Origin: Desulfosporosinus metallidurans
GTDB lineage: Bacteria; Bacillota; Desulfitobacteriia; Desulfitobacteriales; Desulfitobacteriaceae
Length of the DNA: 64,000 bases
Direction of reading: 5' to 3'
Assembly: GCF_001936615.1 (NCBI RefSeq)
Contig: NZ_MLBF01000018.1
Span: forward strand, 1 to 64,000
How positions within the stretch are numbered: position 1 is the first letter of the stretch; each line of letters opens with the position of its first letter. Made by a program: the position numbers and the translations under genes. Below, piece by piece: positions 1-8,129 of the stretch. The notes beneath the pieces were generated by a model. The model saw only the letters and a list, made by a program, of their open reading frames with translations. It searched no databases and was not told the DNA's origin.

Positions 1-78
1 GTAATATATCGCAAAGGTTTTTTTGTCAGTTGGGTTAAAAATTATTTAAGAAAATACAACACCAGAAAACAACAACAT

Positions 79-454
79 TTAAAGCATTTGCTTTGCTGAT
101 GTAACTGTTATCTCTAACACTCTAGTTAAAAAAGAGAACTTTTCTTTCATCATATCGAATTCTGAACCTGACTCAAGGTATTTTGCAGTACCTTCAATCA
201 CGAAGCCTGTTCCCTGGTAATCTTTATAACCCAAAACTTCTTTACTACCCAAAGCGATCTTTACTTTATTATTTTGATTTACATTTTTTTCTGTTCTACG
301 CATTGCATATGCAGGAATTAAAATTCTTTCATCAGATGTTACCTCTAAATATGAGTTCCAAGTGTTAACCACATGCGGTTCATCTATCCCCCATGACACT
401 ATTGAAACTACACCTTCCTTTTTTAGTATCATCAAAAAACTTTTCTGTAAGCAT
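79..454 (-). CDS. Pyridoxamine 5'-phosphate oxidase-like FMN-binding protein, N-terminal frameshift
   Basis: This reads as a small split-barrel flavin-binding protein of the pyridoxamine-phosphate-oxidase-like superfamily; the substrate is unknown. The main frame runs from 435 to 79 and covers nearly the whole fold (motifs VVNTWNSYLE, RILIPAYAMR, GTGFVIEGTA). An ATG at 454-452 preceded by an AGGGGG ribosome site would give a natural N-terminus starting MLTEKF, but it lies one frame off: removing one T from the six-T run would join it to the main frame. Either the gene is frameshifted, the read has a homopolymer error, or translation starts at the weak internal TTG/ATG near 435-430. It is divergent from an Rrf2 regulator and shares a palindromic promoter with it, which suggests control by that regulator. 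Confidence 0.75.
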
Positions 455-535
455 TTGTATATTTCCCCCTAAAAAAATTAATTAACAATACAAATCTTAA
501 TAAGATACAAGATATATCGTCGATATGCATTATCT

Positions 536-584
536 ATCTTTAATATATATTGACTTTATAAAAAAGTCAATATATATTAAAGAT
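536..584. promoter_or_regulatory. Palindromic overlapping divergent promoters with operator
   Basis: Two perfect 22-bp arms (536-557 and 563-584) surround a 5-bp centre. Each strand carries a consensus promoter inside the palindrome. On the plus strand -35 TTGACT is at 550-555, then 17 bp, then -10 TATATT at 573-578, reading toward the Rrf2 gene. By symmetry on the minus strand TTGACT is at 570-565 and TATATT at 547-542, reading toward the flavin-protein gene. The layout suits an operator at which one bound regulator shuts both promoters. That the neighbouring Rrf2 protein binds here is inference. Confidence 0.75.
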
Positions 585-672
585 AATTATTATCTACTAT
601 TGAATCATGTTATATCGACAAAAAATAATTAAGTATTATGTGGGGACTTTATTATTTAGGAGGTGGATTGTA

Positions 673-1176
673 TTGCAATTTTCCATAGGAGTAGAGTATG
701 CATTACATTGTTTATTATATATGGTAGATATTCCATCAGGAAAGGCTGTTGGAATTAAAGATTTAGCGACATTTCAGGGAGTTTCAGAAACTTATTTATC
801 AAAAGTATATACAAAATTAAGGAAAGCCGGGATTGTGAAGTCAATTCCAGGTGTTAATGGGGGCTATGAGTTAGCACGTATTCCAGAAAGCATAACCTTT
901 TGGAATATAGTTGAAGCGGTAGAAGGGACGACTCCATTATTTCAATGTGCAGAGATTAGACAAAATGAGATATTGTTAGATAAAAATAATTTACCTGATA
1001 CATATACAAAATGTCCTTGCTTGATAAAAGTTGTAATGGTAGAAGCAGAAGACCAGATGAGACAGTATTTGAACAATAAGACTTTAGGATGGCTTCATGA
1101 ACAAGTTAGTAACAAGATTCCTGAAGAGCATGGAAAAGCAACGATTGAATGGTTCAATAATACTAAATCGCGATAA
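673..1176 (+). CDS. Rrf2 family transcriptional regulator
   Basis: This is a 167-residue winged-helix regulator of the Rrf2 family (IscR/NsrR/CymR relatives). The N-terminus MQFSIGVEYALHCLLYM is typical, followed by the helix-turn-helix around residues 27-56 (LATFQGVSETYLSKV) and the wing with GVNGGYELAR near 60-69. The TTG start at 673 is chosen because TAGGAGGTGG lies just before it and the family N-terminus begins there; the longer frame from 607 has no ribosome site. Cysteines at 92, 114 and 116 (CPC) could hold an Fe-S cluster or act as a thiol switch, but the spacing is not that of IscR, so this is a guess. It diverges from the flavin-protein gene across a palindromic double promoter, its likely target. 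Confidence 0.88.
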   Translation: MQFSIGVEYALHCLLYMVDIPSGKAVGIKDLATFQGVSETYLSKVYTKLRKAGIVKSIPGVNGGYELARIPESITFWNIVEAVEGTTPLFQCAEIRQNEILLDKNNLPDTYTKCPCLIKVVMVEAEDQMRQYLNNKTLGWLHEQVSNKIPEEHGKATIEWFNNTKSR

Positions 1177-1371
1177 AATTTAAGAAGCATAAAATTGCCA
1201 CATCAGATTTCTCCAAAACGATTGTTTAATATGCGTGTCTTTGAATTGTCGAGACGAACATTCAAATTACGGAGAACAGCACAATAAATTGGTGTGGCTT
1301 TTTTGTAGCATTAAAACTTAATTCGCTACGTCGCATTATTCTTATGAAGCGTAGAACAGAGCTTCGCATTT

Positions 1372-1637
1372 TATCCATAGCATGTGTAGCTCTAAGTTGA
1401 TGATTATCACATGAAAGCTGGTTATACCGTACAATGGTGAAGAGGGGAAGCCATACATGAACTACAAAATATGTCATGAATATTTAAGTCTGAGGTATAG
1501 AGTAGACACAGATTATTTGTGACAAAAGTCGTTTGATAAATTGCAAATGGGGGGAAGGGGATGATACACAAGTAGAGTATTATCCAGACTCTTAATGTTA
1601 AACAGGAAATATGATTAAATCCAAACTTCCGTCGATG
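1372..1637 (+). repeat. Dispersed repeat A, copy 1
   Basis: About 265 bp closely matching 19091-19354 in the same orientation, beginning TATCCATAGCATGTG and ending CTTCCGTCGATG. No convincing reading frame is kept in both copies, so it looks non-coding or a decayed element. The YD-repeat relic begins exactly at its right end, so the repeat boundary marks an insertion or recombination join. Confidence 0.8.
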
Positions 1638-2716
1638 GATCCCATGGGGCATAAGACGAGTTATGTCTACGATAATGAAGAACGAGTTGTCAATAAAATT
1701 GTATATGATGGGACAACTGAAATTACAACGCTCACAACCTATGATCCAACAGGAAGAGTCGTATCAGTACAAGACCCCGCAGGTAATACGACCAGTTATA
1801 CCTACGATAAAAAAGGAAATGTCCTGACTAAAACTGAACCAGGAAAAGGTACAACAACCTATACCTATGATCAAAATGGCAAAGTCTTAACGGAAACAGA
1901 TGCGGCCAATCAAACGACAACCTATGCTTACAATAACGTAGGAAGGTTGATCACCGAAACCAATGCCTTAGGAAAAACTACAACGAATACCTATGATGCC
2001 AACGGAAAACTAAGCAGTGTTACCGATGCGCTCAATCATAAAACACAATATCAATATGACGAGAAGGGCACGTTACTAAGGTGATCGATGCTAAAGGCAA
2101 TGCGACCACCATGACCTATGATGCATCCGGTCGCTTGATTGAAACAACCGACGCACTTGGTCATACCGAAACAACACAATACGACAATGAAGGCCATATC
2201 GTAGGAATTACCGATGCCTTAGGTAATAAGATTGTTTCAACAACTTATGACGCCACGGGCAAACCATTGACGGTAACCGATGCTCTTGGCAATGTTACAA
2301 CGATCAGTTATGACAGTCTCAACCGCTTGGTTACCATCGATGCCCTTAACCACAAAACCTCTCTGAATTATGATCAACTTGGTAGAGTGATCTCAGTTGT
2401 TGACCCATTACAAGGGCAAAGCACACAGACCTTTGATGCTGGCGGAAATATTAAGACGACCATTGATCCCAACAATAATGAGACGGTCTATGACTATGAT
2501 CTTATTGGTAGGTTAATCAAAGAGACAACGGCGATCGGCAGCAGTAAGACCTATGGCTATAACGCACTGAACTTAAAAACCGAACAGACAAATGGACGGG
2601 GACAGGTAACCAATTATCAGTACGATGATGCCGGACGCTTAACCAGCTTAACTGACCCAACGGGAACGGTTTCCTACACGTATGACAATAATGGTAATGT
2701 TCTAACGGTAACCGAT
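1638..2716 (+). pseudogene. YD-repeat (RHS-type) protein fragment
   Basis: The region encodes tandem repeats of about 21 residues of the YD type (TYDxxGxxxxxTDxxGN), as in RHS and wall-associated polymorphic-toxin proteins. There is no signal peptide, no RHS core end and no C-terminal toxin tip, so only an internal stretch survives. The first frame stops near 2084; adding one base near 2077 (CTAAGG to CTAAAGG) restores continuity into the second frame. The left edge coincides with dispersed repeat A and the right edge (2717) with an IS110 fragment. It is a relic of a much larger gene. Confidence 0.85.
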
Positions 2717-2824
2717 CAGCACTTTAGCCTCTACCAAGTCGATTTTACTGGTATTTATATCGATTACAAAAGTGTATCAAATTCGGAGTTTTTAAAGTTT
2801 ATCTCAGCCCTAACTTTCTGTTAA
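2717..2824 (-). mobile_element. IS110-family transposase fragment (repeat B, copy 1)
   Basis: About 90 bp (2717-2807) match 17847-17946. Read on the minus strand they give a degraded IDIN..KIDLVEAKVL segment, the same region as INPSDINALTVAEAKVLVEI in the second copy. That second copy sits beside recognisable IS110 transposase sequence. The fragment truncates the YD-repeat frame. Confidence 0.6.
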
Positions 2825-2848
2825 AATCAGACAGAAAGAGAGGGAGAA

Positions 2849-2950
2849 ATGAGAAAGAACTACTTTGCAAAATTAGTAAGCTATATGTAATTGTTTCCAG
2901 TAGTGTTGGCAATTTTTGCTGTGGATATTTATCAGACTGCTGTAGCATAA
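2849..2950 (+). pseudogene. Possible small hydrophobic peptide gene with in-frame stop
   Basis: An ATG with a good GGGAGA ribosome site opens a 33-residue frame interrupted by TAA at 2888-2890. Thirteen charged/polar residues (MRKNYFAKLVSYM) come before the stop and a hydrophobic stretch ending IYQTAVA after it. The layout is reminiscent of short autoinducer-type or membrane peptides of Firmicutes, but no processing motif is visible. A strong hairpin follows 32 bp later. It may be a decayed peptide gene or chance. Confidence 0.25.
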
Positions 2951-2981
2951 AGGGGGCCAATAAAAAAGTTAAGATGAAGAT

Positions 2982-3028
2982 AAGTCTGCCGGGACGTTGT
3001 TCTTTAACGTTCTGGCAGGCTTAGTTTT
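2982..3028 (+). terminator. Rho-independent terminator
   Basis: A 17-bp near-perfect stem (2982-2998 with 3006-3022, mismatches being G-U pairs) with a 7-nt loop is followed by TTAGTTTT. It would end the short transcript upstream. Confidence 0.65.
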
Positions 3029-3475
3029 ACCATGGATTATTTCTGCGATCTAAGTCCGAATAGCGTGGTGGTGTTACAGTATATAAAGGGGAAGCTAAAA
3101 CCAAAAGTTCGTAATTTGGGAGTTTAACAAATGTAGAAAATGTACTAAATGTGAGCAAAGGGGTACACAAAGAGCTAGCTTGATAAATACCGAAGGTACT
3201 ATGCAATTCGGCAAAGTCACCAGATATTAGAATCTGAGGTTTAAGTCTTTCGAAAAAGAGAGGTTATGTTTTTTGAATCGAAGGTTGACCTCATGGTATC
3301 AGAGGATGTCCCCAACAGCTTTACGCCAAACAATCGGTTAGATGCTAGAAGTAACAATTGACGCTTGCGAATGCGGGATTATACCGACTTATTGAAATAA
3401 TACTCAGCGAAACGGCTCACTGCTCGAGTGAGCTTGCTCTCGAATCCAATATTAAAGTCAAATAACTTTGCTAAC
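3029..3475. other. Intergenic stretch, nothing recognised
   Basis: About 450 bp without a supported gene. The only structure seen is a short inverted repeat GCTCACT/AGTGAGC near 3414-3432 with no T-run. It lies between the decayed RHS/IS110 area and the CoA-disulfide-reductase gene and may hold unrecognised transposon debris. Confidence 0.4.
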
Positions 3476-3525
3476 ATTAAAAAGAATCCCAGAAATGTCT
3501 GACAAATGGCATCTAAGGATTCTTT
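3476..3525 (-). terminator. Terminator of the CoA-disulfide-reductase gene
   Basis: AAAGAATCC (3481-3489) pairs with GGATTCTTT (3517-3525), with partial pairing inside. On the minus strand the stem is followed by TTTTTAATG, 20 bp past the stop codon at 3546. Confidence 0.6.
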
Positions 3526-3545
3526 TCTGGTAAATTGTTAAAACC

Positions 3546-5198
3546 TTATCCAAAAACAGCTGGATAATAAGTGACCCAGCCTCCACTTAAATTCTTAACT
3601 TGGGTAAATCCGTGTTGAGTTAAAATTCGATAAGCTAAGTAGCCGCGTAACCCGATCTCGCAGTAAACCACGATATCCTTATTTTGGGGAAGTTCCGATA
3701 AGCGGCTGCGAAGGTCATCGATCGGTATATGCAGCGAACCAAGAATAAATTTACCTTTTCGTTCTTCTTCGGTCCGTACATCGATGATACATATATCTTT
3801 CGCATTAATTTTTTTTAGTTCATGCCAATGGATAGTACGAACATCTCTATTGATAATGTTTTCTGCCACGTAGCCGGCCATGTTAACCGGATCTTTAGCC
3901 GATGAAAAGGGAGGAGCATAGGCCAGCTCGAGTTCCTGGAGATCATATACAGTGCCTTGGCGACGGATTACCCCAGCGATGTCATCGATTCGTTTATCGA
4001 CACCCTGAGATCCGACTATTTGGGCACCCAGGATTCGACCGCCACTTCGTTCAAAGATAAGTTTAATGGATAATCTTGTTGATCCAGGATAATACCCAGC
4101 ATTGGAACTGGAGTGAGTAAATGATACTTCATAAGGAATTCCTAATTTGCTGAGCATTTTTTCATTCGTGCCGGTCGACGCTGCCACTAAATCAAAAACT
4201 TTTGCAATAGAAGTTCCCTGGGTACCTTTATACTGGCTATCCCGCCCAGCAATAACGTCGGCAACGATGCGGCCTTGCTTATTGGCAGGTCCAGCTAGTG
4301 GTAAGAGCGCCGCTTGTCCAGTTATTAAGTGTTTTACCTCAATGGCATCGCCAACAGCGAAAATATTAGGGTCTGACGTTTGTAGTCTTTCATTAACTTT
4401 TATTCCACCCAAGTCCCCGATCGTCAGTCCGGCTTCCTTAGCTAATTTGATTTCAGGTTTTACACCAATGGCTAAGATTGTTAAATCAGCTTGAATTTGC
4501 TCGCCGCTTTGGAGCGTAATGATGGTCTTATTTTCCTTTTTAGCAAAGGATTTTACCCCGTCTTCCAAAATGAGGTTGACCCCTTTGTTAAAAATTTGCT
4601 CATGGAGAATTGCGGCCATTTCATAATCCAGAGGAGCCATGACCTGATTGCTCATTTCTATAATCGTTGTAGTTACTCCTCTTGCCTGGAGATTTTCAGC
4701 CATTTCCAAGCCAATAAAACCGCCGCCTACTACGGCTGCTGTTTGCGGTTGCTGCTCATCGATATATCGTTTAATCTGATCAATATCTGTGACATTACGC
4801 ACGACAAGGGCCTGAATATCGTCGATCCCGGGAATCGGCGGACGAAGCGGAGCTGCTCCTGGAGAAAGTATCAATTGGTCATAGGATTCTCGATAGAGCT
4901 TGCCATAGGCTTCTTGGACTTCGACGACTTTTTCTTCAGGAAAAATGCGGGTGACCTCACTATAGATTCGCACATCAATTCCAAAGCGTTTTCGCATACC
5001 TTCAGGCGTTTGCACTAGAAGAGCATCCCGTTCAGCGATGACTCCGCTAACATAATACGGTAAGCCGCAGTTAGCGTATGAAATATGTTCTCCACGCTCA
5101 AAAATAATGATTTCCATCTCTTCATCTAAACGGCGCAAGCGTGCTGCAGCGCTGGCTCCTCCAGCAACTCCACCAACAATTAGTACCTTTTTGCCCAT
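3546..5198 (-). CDS. CoA-disulfide reductase / FAD-dependent oxidoreductase with C-terminal rhodanese domain
   Basis: A 550-residue flavoprotein of the CoADR-RHD type: NAD(P)H-dependent reduction of CoA disulfides, persulfides or polysulfide, with the rhodanese domain delivering or accepting sulfane sulfur. The FAD-binding motif GGVAGGASAAAR is at residues 9-20, the single redox Cys44 is in SYANCGLPYY, the NAD motif GGGFIGLEMAE is central, and FAVGDAIEV is the second FAD motif. The rhodanese domain ends the protein with catalytic Cys near 513 (VYCEIGLRG). The ATG at 5198 is chosen because AAGGAG lies 9 bp before it; an upstream TTG in frame overlaps the ribosome site. It is divergent from a DUF134 regulator across a shared palindrome. 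It is intact, unlike its neighbours, and fits a sulfur-metabolising anaerobe. Confidence 0.9.
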   Translation of the reverse strand: MGKKVLIVGGVAGGASAAARLRRLDEEMEIIIFERGEHISYANCGLPYYVSGVIAERDALLVQTPEGMRKRFGIDVRIYSEVTRIFPEEKVVEVQEAYGKLYRESYDQLILSPGAAPLRPPIPGIDDIQALVVRNVTDIDQIKRYIDEQQPQTAAVVGGGFIGLEMAENLQARGVTTTIIEMSNQVMAPLDYEMAAILHEQIFNKGVNLILEDGVKSFAKKENKTIITLQSGEQIQADLTILAIGVKPEIKLAKEAGLTIGDLGGIKVNERLQTSDPNIFAVGDAIEVKHLITGQAALLPLAGPANKQGRIVADVIAGRDSQYKGTQGTSIAKVFDLVAASTGTNEKMLSKLGIPYEVSFTHSSSNAGYYPGSTRLSIKLIFERSGGRILGAQIVGSQGVDKRIDDIAGVIRRQGTVYDLQELELAYAPPFSSAKDPVNMAGYVAENIINRDVRTIHWHELKKINAKDICIIDVRTEEERKGKFILGSLHIPIDDLRSRLSELPQNKDIVVYCEIGLRGYLAYRILTQHGFTQVKNLSGGWVTYYPAVFG

Positions 5199-5252
5199 CA
5201 CAGACTTCTCCTTCAACTAATAGATTTAACCAAGTTTACTGAACTTATGAAA

Positions 5253-5321
5253 ATAATAACATGGTTATTGGCATTTGACAATAACCATGTTATTCTCATT
5301 TGTGATATAATCACAGCAGAT
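5253..5321. promoter_or_regulatory. Divergent promoter region with 16-bp palindromic operator
   Basis: Perfect 16-bp arms at 5255-5270 and 5279-5294 enclose an 8-bp centre. The minus-strand promoter of the CoA-disulfide reductase is embedded in it: TTGTCA at 5281-5276, 17 bp, TATTAT at 5258-5253. For the plus strand TATAAT is at 5316-5321 with a weak -35 (TTCTCA, 5293-5298) touching the right arm. A regulator bound to the palindrome would block the minus promoter and touch the plus one; the adjacent DUF134 protein is the obvious candidate. Confidence 0.7.
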
Positions 5322-5340
5322 CAAGCGAAAGGAGAATCCT

Positions 5341-5781
5341 ATGCCTAGGCCAGTTAAATGGAGAAGGGTTGAGTATATTCCCGAGAATAGATATTTTGCG
5401 CCATGTCCAAAGGGAAAATGTGGCTGCTTTGAGGAAATTGAAGAGGTTCAACTTAAAATTGAAGAATTAGAAGCAATGAGGCTAAAGGATATAGAAGAAC
5501 TCAACCAAGAAGAGTGTGCTGTTAGGATGCAGATTTCCAGACAAACCTTTCAAAATATTATCGATGAGGCAAGGAAGAAGGTAGTAACAGCACTCATAGA
5601 AAATAGAGCGATCACTATCGGAGGCGGACATTACACCAAAAATGTCTGTAATTTCAAATGTATTTCCTGTGGGAATGAAACGAAAACATCCTATGAGGAA
5701 CACGGGCCTGTGTGCAATCACTGTGGTTCAAATAGGGTCGTGTGTAATAAAAAGCAATGTATTACCCAATGTGAGAGATGA
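5341..5781 (+). CDS. DUF134 family DNA-binding protein with C-terminal zinc ribbon
   Basis: A 146-residue protein with the typical DUF134 start MPRPVKWRRV, a CPKGKCGC segment, and a sigma-70-region-4-like helix-turn-helix at about residues 57-90 (LNQEECAVRMQISRQTFQN). The C-terminus adds paired cysteines (CNFKCISC, VCNHCGS, CNKKQC) that look like a zinc ribbon or metal site absent from the shorter homologue at 8130-8510. AAAGGAG lies 6 bp before the ATG. DUF134 proteins often sit beside Fe-S and NifX-like genes. Divergence from the sulfur flavoprotein across a palindrome suggests it regulates that gene and itself. Confidence 0.85.
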   Translation: MPRPVKWRRVEYIPENRYFAPCPKGKCGCFEEIEEVQLKIEELEAMRLKDIEELNQEECAVRMQISRQTFQNIIDEARKKVVTALIENRAITIGGGHYTKNVCNFKCISCGNETKTSYEEHGPVCNHCGSNRVVCNKKQCITQCER

Positions 5782-6279
5782 CATGAGTTGCTCTACTCTG
5801 CTTGGCGGTTCACCGTAAGCGACAATTGTTACATATAATATAAATCATATTTTCCTTCTGTTACCCAGAAAATACCGATTTTTTACCGAAATTATGTAGG
5901 TTATACCCAACAACTATTTATTGGTTTGAAAAACCGGAGAGGGGGTATTAGACATATAAAAACCCTCGTTAAAGACCCAAATTGCGAAGTATTAAGCTTA
6001 ATGGGGTTTAATTGCTTACCGTCTATTAGGCCTTAGACTTGTTGGGTGTCGAAGGTTAAATAACAGGCACGTTCACAGTCCATCCCAACCAAGTAGGGCT
6101 TCTACAAATGGCAGCTTAAGATTGCTGTTCAGGCAAAAGTGTAAGCGAGGAGTTCCATTCAAGTTTGATTTCCCCATACTCCTCACTGAAGAGGGATTGC
6201 CCATGCTGAGTATTATTAAATTGGTTATCATTGGTATTTCCCAAATTTAGCGTAAACCTGTGATTTTGGGAAAAACTAA
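5782..6279. other. Intergenic region without a recognised gene
   Basis: About 500 bp with stops in all frames. Visible structure is limited to a 9-bp inverted repeat (6237-6245 with 6265-6273, TTTCCCAAA type) and weak pairing between GAGGAGT and ACTCCTC near 6150-6190. It leads into a metallo-hydrolase that has lost its N-terminal half, so part of it probably replaced that coding sequence. Confidence 0.4.
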
Positions 6280-6819
6280 CTCTGGACTGTCCGTTTTATC
6301 GAGAAAACCTCAATTGGTTTGGATGAAGGATTAATGCCAAATGATCGCTTTATCTTCGTCGGTAATCAGATAGTCATTGATGAGGAACTTGAATTGTGCT
6401 CAAATGTGAAAGGCACTGTACTTAATCCGTCAGGCAACAAGGATCTTTTGACGAAGTTGGAGTCATCACTCGTGCAGGACGATTTTGCACATGAGCAGAA
6501 CCTGATTATAAAAGAGGACGGTAAAACACTTCTGGTGGCAGGGTGCGCCCATAATGGAATCGTGAAAATAATTGATCATCTTAGAGCTACAGGTAATGAT
6601 TCACCGGATCATGGTATTAGAGGGTTCCATTTATATAACCGTTCAGCAGATAAGCATGAGGACCCCGCCATAGTCAGACTGATAACAGAATACCTCAAAA
6701 ATACAGGTTCGAAGTATTACACCTGCCATTGTACGGGACTTGAATCCTATAAAATCTTGAAAGAGATTATGGGTGAAAAAATCGGGTATCTCGCAACAGG
6801 AAGTCAATTAATAATATGA
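6280..6819 (+). pseudogene. MBL-fold metallo-hydrolase, C-terminal fragment
   Basis: The frame encodes roughly the C-terminal 170 residues of a metallo-beta-lactamase-fold protein of the type that accompanies NifX/MinD clusters. Recognisable parts are ENLIIKEDGKTLLVAGCAHNG with the metal-ligand His, and YTCHCTGLESY near the end with a second. The N-terminal half with the HxHxDH metal motif is missing: a stop lies in frame at 6277-6279 and nothing upstream resembles it. Translation from the internal TTG (6319) or ATG would give a protein unlikely to be active. Confidence 0.75.
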
Positions 6820-6961
6820 AGTAATAGTCGGAGCAAAAGGCCCCGCGAATACTGTTGCAGAGCAGTATTTGCAGGGAATGCTCCAATCAACCGGATCTGT
6901 TTGCCATGAGCATCAGCACCATGATGAAATGCGGAAATTAAGGAGCGATATTGATGAGTAA
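6818..6961 (+). pseudogene. NifX/ORP-fold protein, C-terminal relic
   Basis: Directly after the hydrolase, one frame reads EVIVGAKGPANTVAEQYLQG, then STGSVCHEHQHHDE. The intact NifX-like protein at 10979-11335 has the equivalent EVITGAQGSAEAAATSYLKG and STGSVCHEHQHHDE. Only the last third of the domain and the His-rich tail remain; a deletion must have joined the hydrolase stop to it. Confidence 0.8.
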
Positions 6962-7391
6962 AGGTACGATCTATGCTATTTGTATTAGCGCTTAAAGGGG
7001 ACAGCTTAAAAGAGAAGTGCCGGAAGCCAATGTTATAGAAAATTATGGGATTGAAAATGACGGACACGCAGGTGACTGGAATCGGCAGATTACTTGTTTA
7101 AACTGGGCAAGTGTTCAAAAGGCAAATAAAGAGCATCAGTTGAATGCCGGTCCTGGTGATTTTGCAGAAAATATCTTGATAGATGGATTAAACTTTTCCA
7201 TTATGTCCGTTGGTAGTAGGTTCAAATTGGGTTCAAGTGTGGTTTTAGAGGTTACGCAGATTGGCAAAGAGGATCATCCCAGTATTGTTACCAGAACACT
7301 AGGTGTAAGCCTTTTGCCTAGTGAAGGCTTATTTTGCAAAGATATTACAGGTGGGATTATTAAAAAGGGAGATTTTGCCGAGAAAATCTAA
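6954..7391 (+). pseudogene. MOSC domain protein with in-frame stop codon
   Basis: Starting at ATG 6954 with AAGGAG upstream, the frame gives MSKGTIYAICIS, then TAA at 6993-6995, then continues in the same frame as KREVPEANVIENYGIENDGH to the end. The MOSC core is present (GIENDGHAGDW, GPGDFAENI, GSRFKLGSSVVLEVTQIGK), the size of small stand-alone MOSC proteins that bind or sulfurate molybdenum-cofactor-type groups. Translation could restart at GTG 7017 but would lose the first beta strand. It fits the molybdenum theme of the neighbouring NifX/ORP-type genes. Confidence 0.78.
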
Positions 7392-7443
7392 TGGAACACT
7401 AAAGAAATTGAGATAAGCCCCCTGAGCAGAAGTATGTTGTACC

Positions 7444-7879
7444 CTAAGCCCCTTGCGCTCCTCACCACCTAACCGTGCTCGATGCACATATCTGTGCGAA
7501 CACCGCCGGGGTAGTCTAGGAAAACGTGGGTGTGGGGATATGTGATGAGGTAGCGGGTGATCGGTGCGTCTCCTGCGACTTTGAGTTTGTGTTTGAAAGT
7601 GGGCTTTGCTATCAAATCTGAGCTGAAAAATGAATACAAATATAATATAAATAGGCCGCCGACTTGGTGCTGAGAATGGCAATGAAGTTGGCGGTTTTTT
7701 GTGCTAGAAGAAGAATCAATCTGAGACAGAAAATTATCAAAAATAATATTTGACATATGTTCAAAACTGGGATATTATTAAATCGAAAAGGGCATATGTC
7801 AATAACTGAGGAGGTAGTTAGCATGTCAAGAAGAGATGGAACTGGTCCAATGGGACGTGGAGCCATGAGCGGAAGAGGC
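7444..7879 (+). repeat. Duplicated DUF5320 promoter module, copy 1
   Basis: This segment, from CTAAGCCCCTTGCGC through the promoter, ribosome site and first codons of the DUF5320 gene, is repeated in the same orientation at 12275-12678 with scattered differences and small indels. It contains a hairpin-forming stretch (GCCGCCGACTTGG... AAGTTGGCGG, about 7652-7695) followed by TTTTTTG that may act as a terminator ahead of the promoter. The duplication explains the second, damaged DUF5320 copy. Confidence 0.8.
7750..7802 (+). promoter_or_regulatory. DUF5320 promoter flanked by inverted operator arms
   Basis: TTGACA (7750-7755), 17 bp, TATTAT (7773-7778) form a strong promoter. The -35 lies in the arm TTGACATATG (7750-7759), mirrored exactly by CATATGTCAA (7793-7802) just after the expected transcription start. 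The same arms, with one change, recur at 12547-12556 and 12590-12599 with the same 43-bp offset. This arrangement suggests a regulator gripping both ends of the promoter. Confidence 0.7.
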
Positions 7880-8065
7880 TTTGGAGTTTGTGCTGGATCA
7901 AATGCTATTGGCTATGGTGCTGGCTTAGGTCACAGAAGAGGTCTTGGAAGAAATTTTGCAGCAGATCCAACAGTATCCAAAACACAAAAAGAATTGCTGC
8001 AAGAGCAGAAAGAATTGCTTGAAAGCAAGCTTAATAGCATAAGCAAGCAATTACAGAGCTTATAA
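7823..8065 (+). CDS. DUF5320 family small Gly/Met/Arg-rich protein
   Basis: An 80-residue protein beginning [21 protein letters not shown], the signature of DUF5320 proteins, with a C-terminal coiled-coil-like stretch ([20 protein letters not shown], about residues 54-73). The ATG at 7823 has GGAGG 8 bp before it. Function is unknown; the family is repeatedly found first in operons with DUF134, NifX-like and Mrp/MinD proteins, as here. A single Cys is present (GVCAG). Confidence 0.85.
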   Translation: MSRRDGTGPMGRGAMSGRGFGVCAGSNAIGYGAGLGHRRGLGRNFAADPTVSKTQKELLQEQKELLESKLNSISKQLQSL

Positions 8066-8072
8066 AAGGCCG

Positions 8073-8106
8073 CAAAAGTGGCAGGGGGACGCTCCTGTTA
8101 CTTTTG
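8073..8106 (+). promoter_or_regulatory. Intercistronic hairpin
   Basis: CAAAAGTGGCAGG (8073-8085) pairs with CCTGTTACTTTTG (8094-8106), the two mismatches being G-U pairs in RNA. No T-run follows, so it is more likely an mRNA stability or processing element between the DUF5320 and DUF134 genes than a terminator. Confidence 0.45.
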
Positions 8107-8129
8107 GCGCAAATAGAGGAGAACGAATT

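Noticed and set aside
4147..5018. Plus-strand frames opposite the CoA-disulfide-reductase gene
   Set aside because: They mirror codons of a clear intact gene on the other strand and have no signals of their own. The same applies to the many frames opposite mutS, typA, pyk and gap.
7329..7866. Overlapping minus-strand frames in the duplicated DUF5320 module
   Set aside because: They are not conserved in the second copy at 12275-12678, where indels break them, so the repeat is not coding on that strand.
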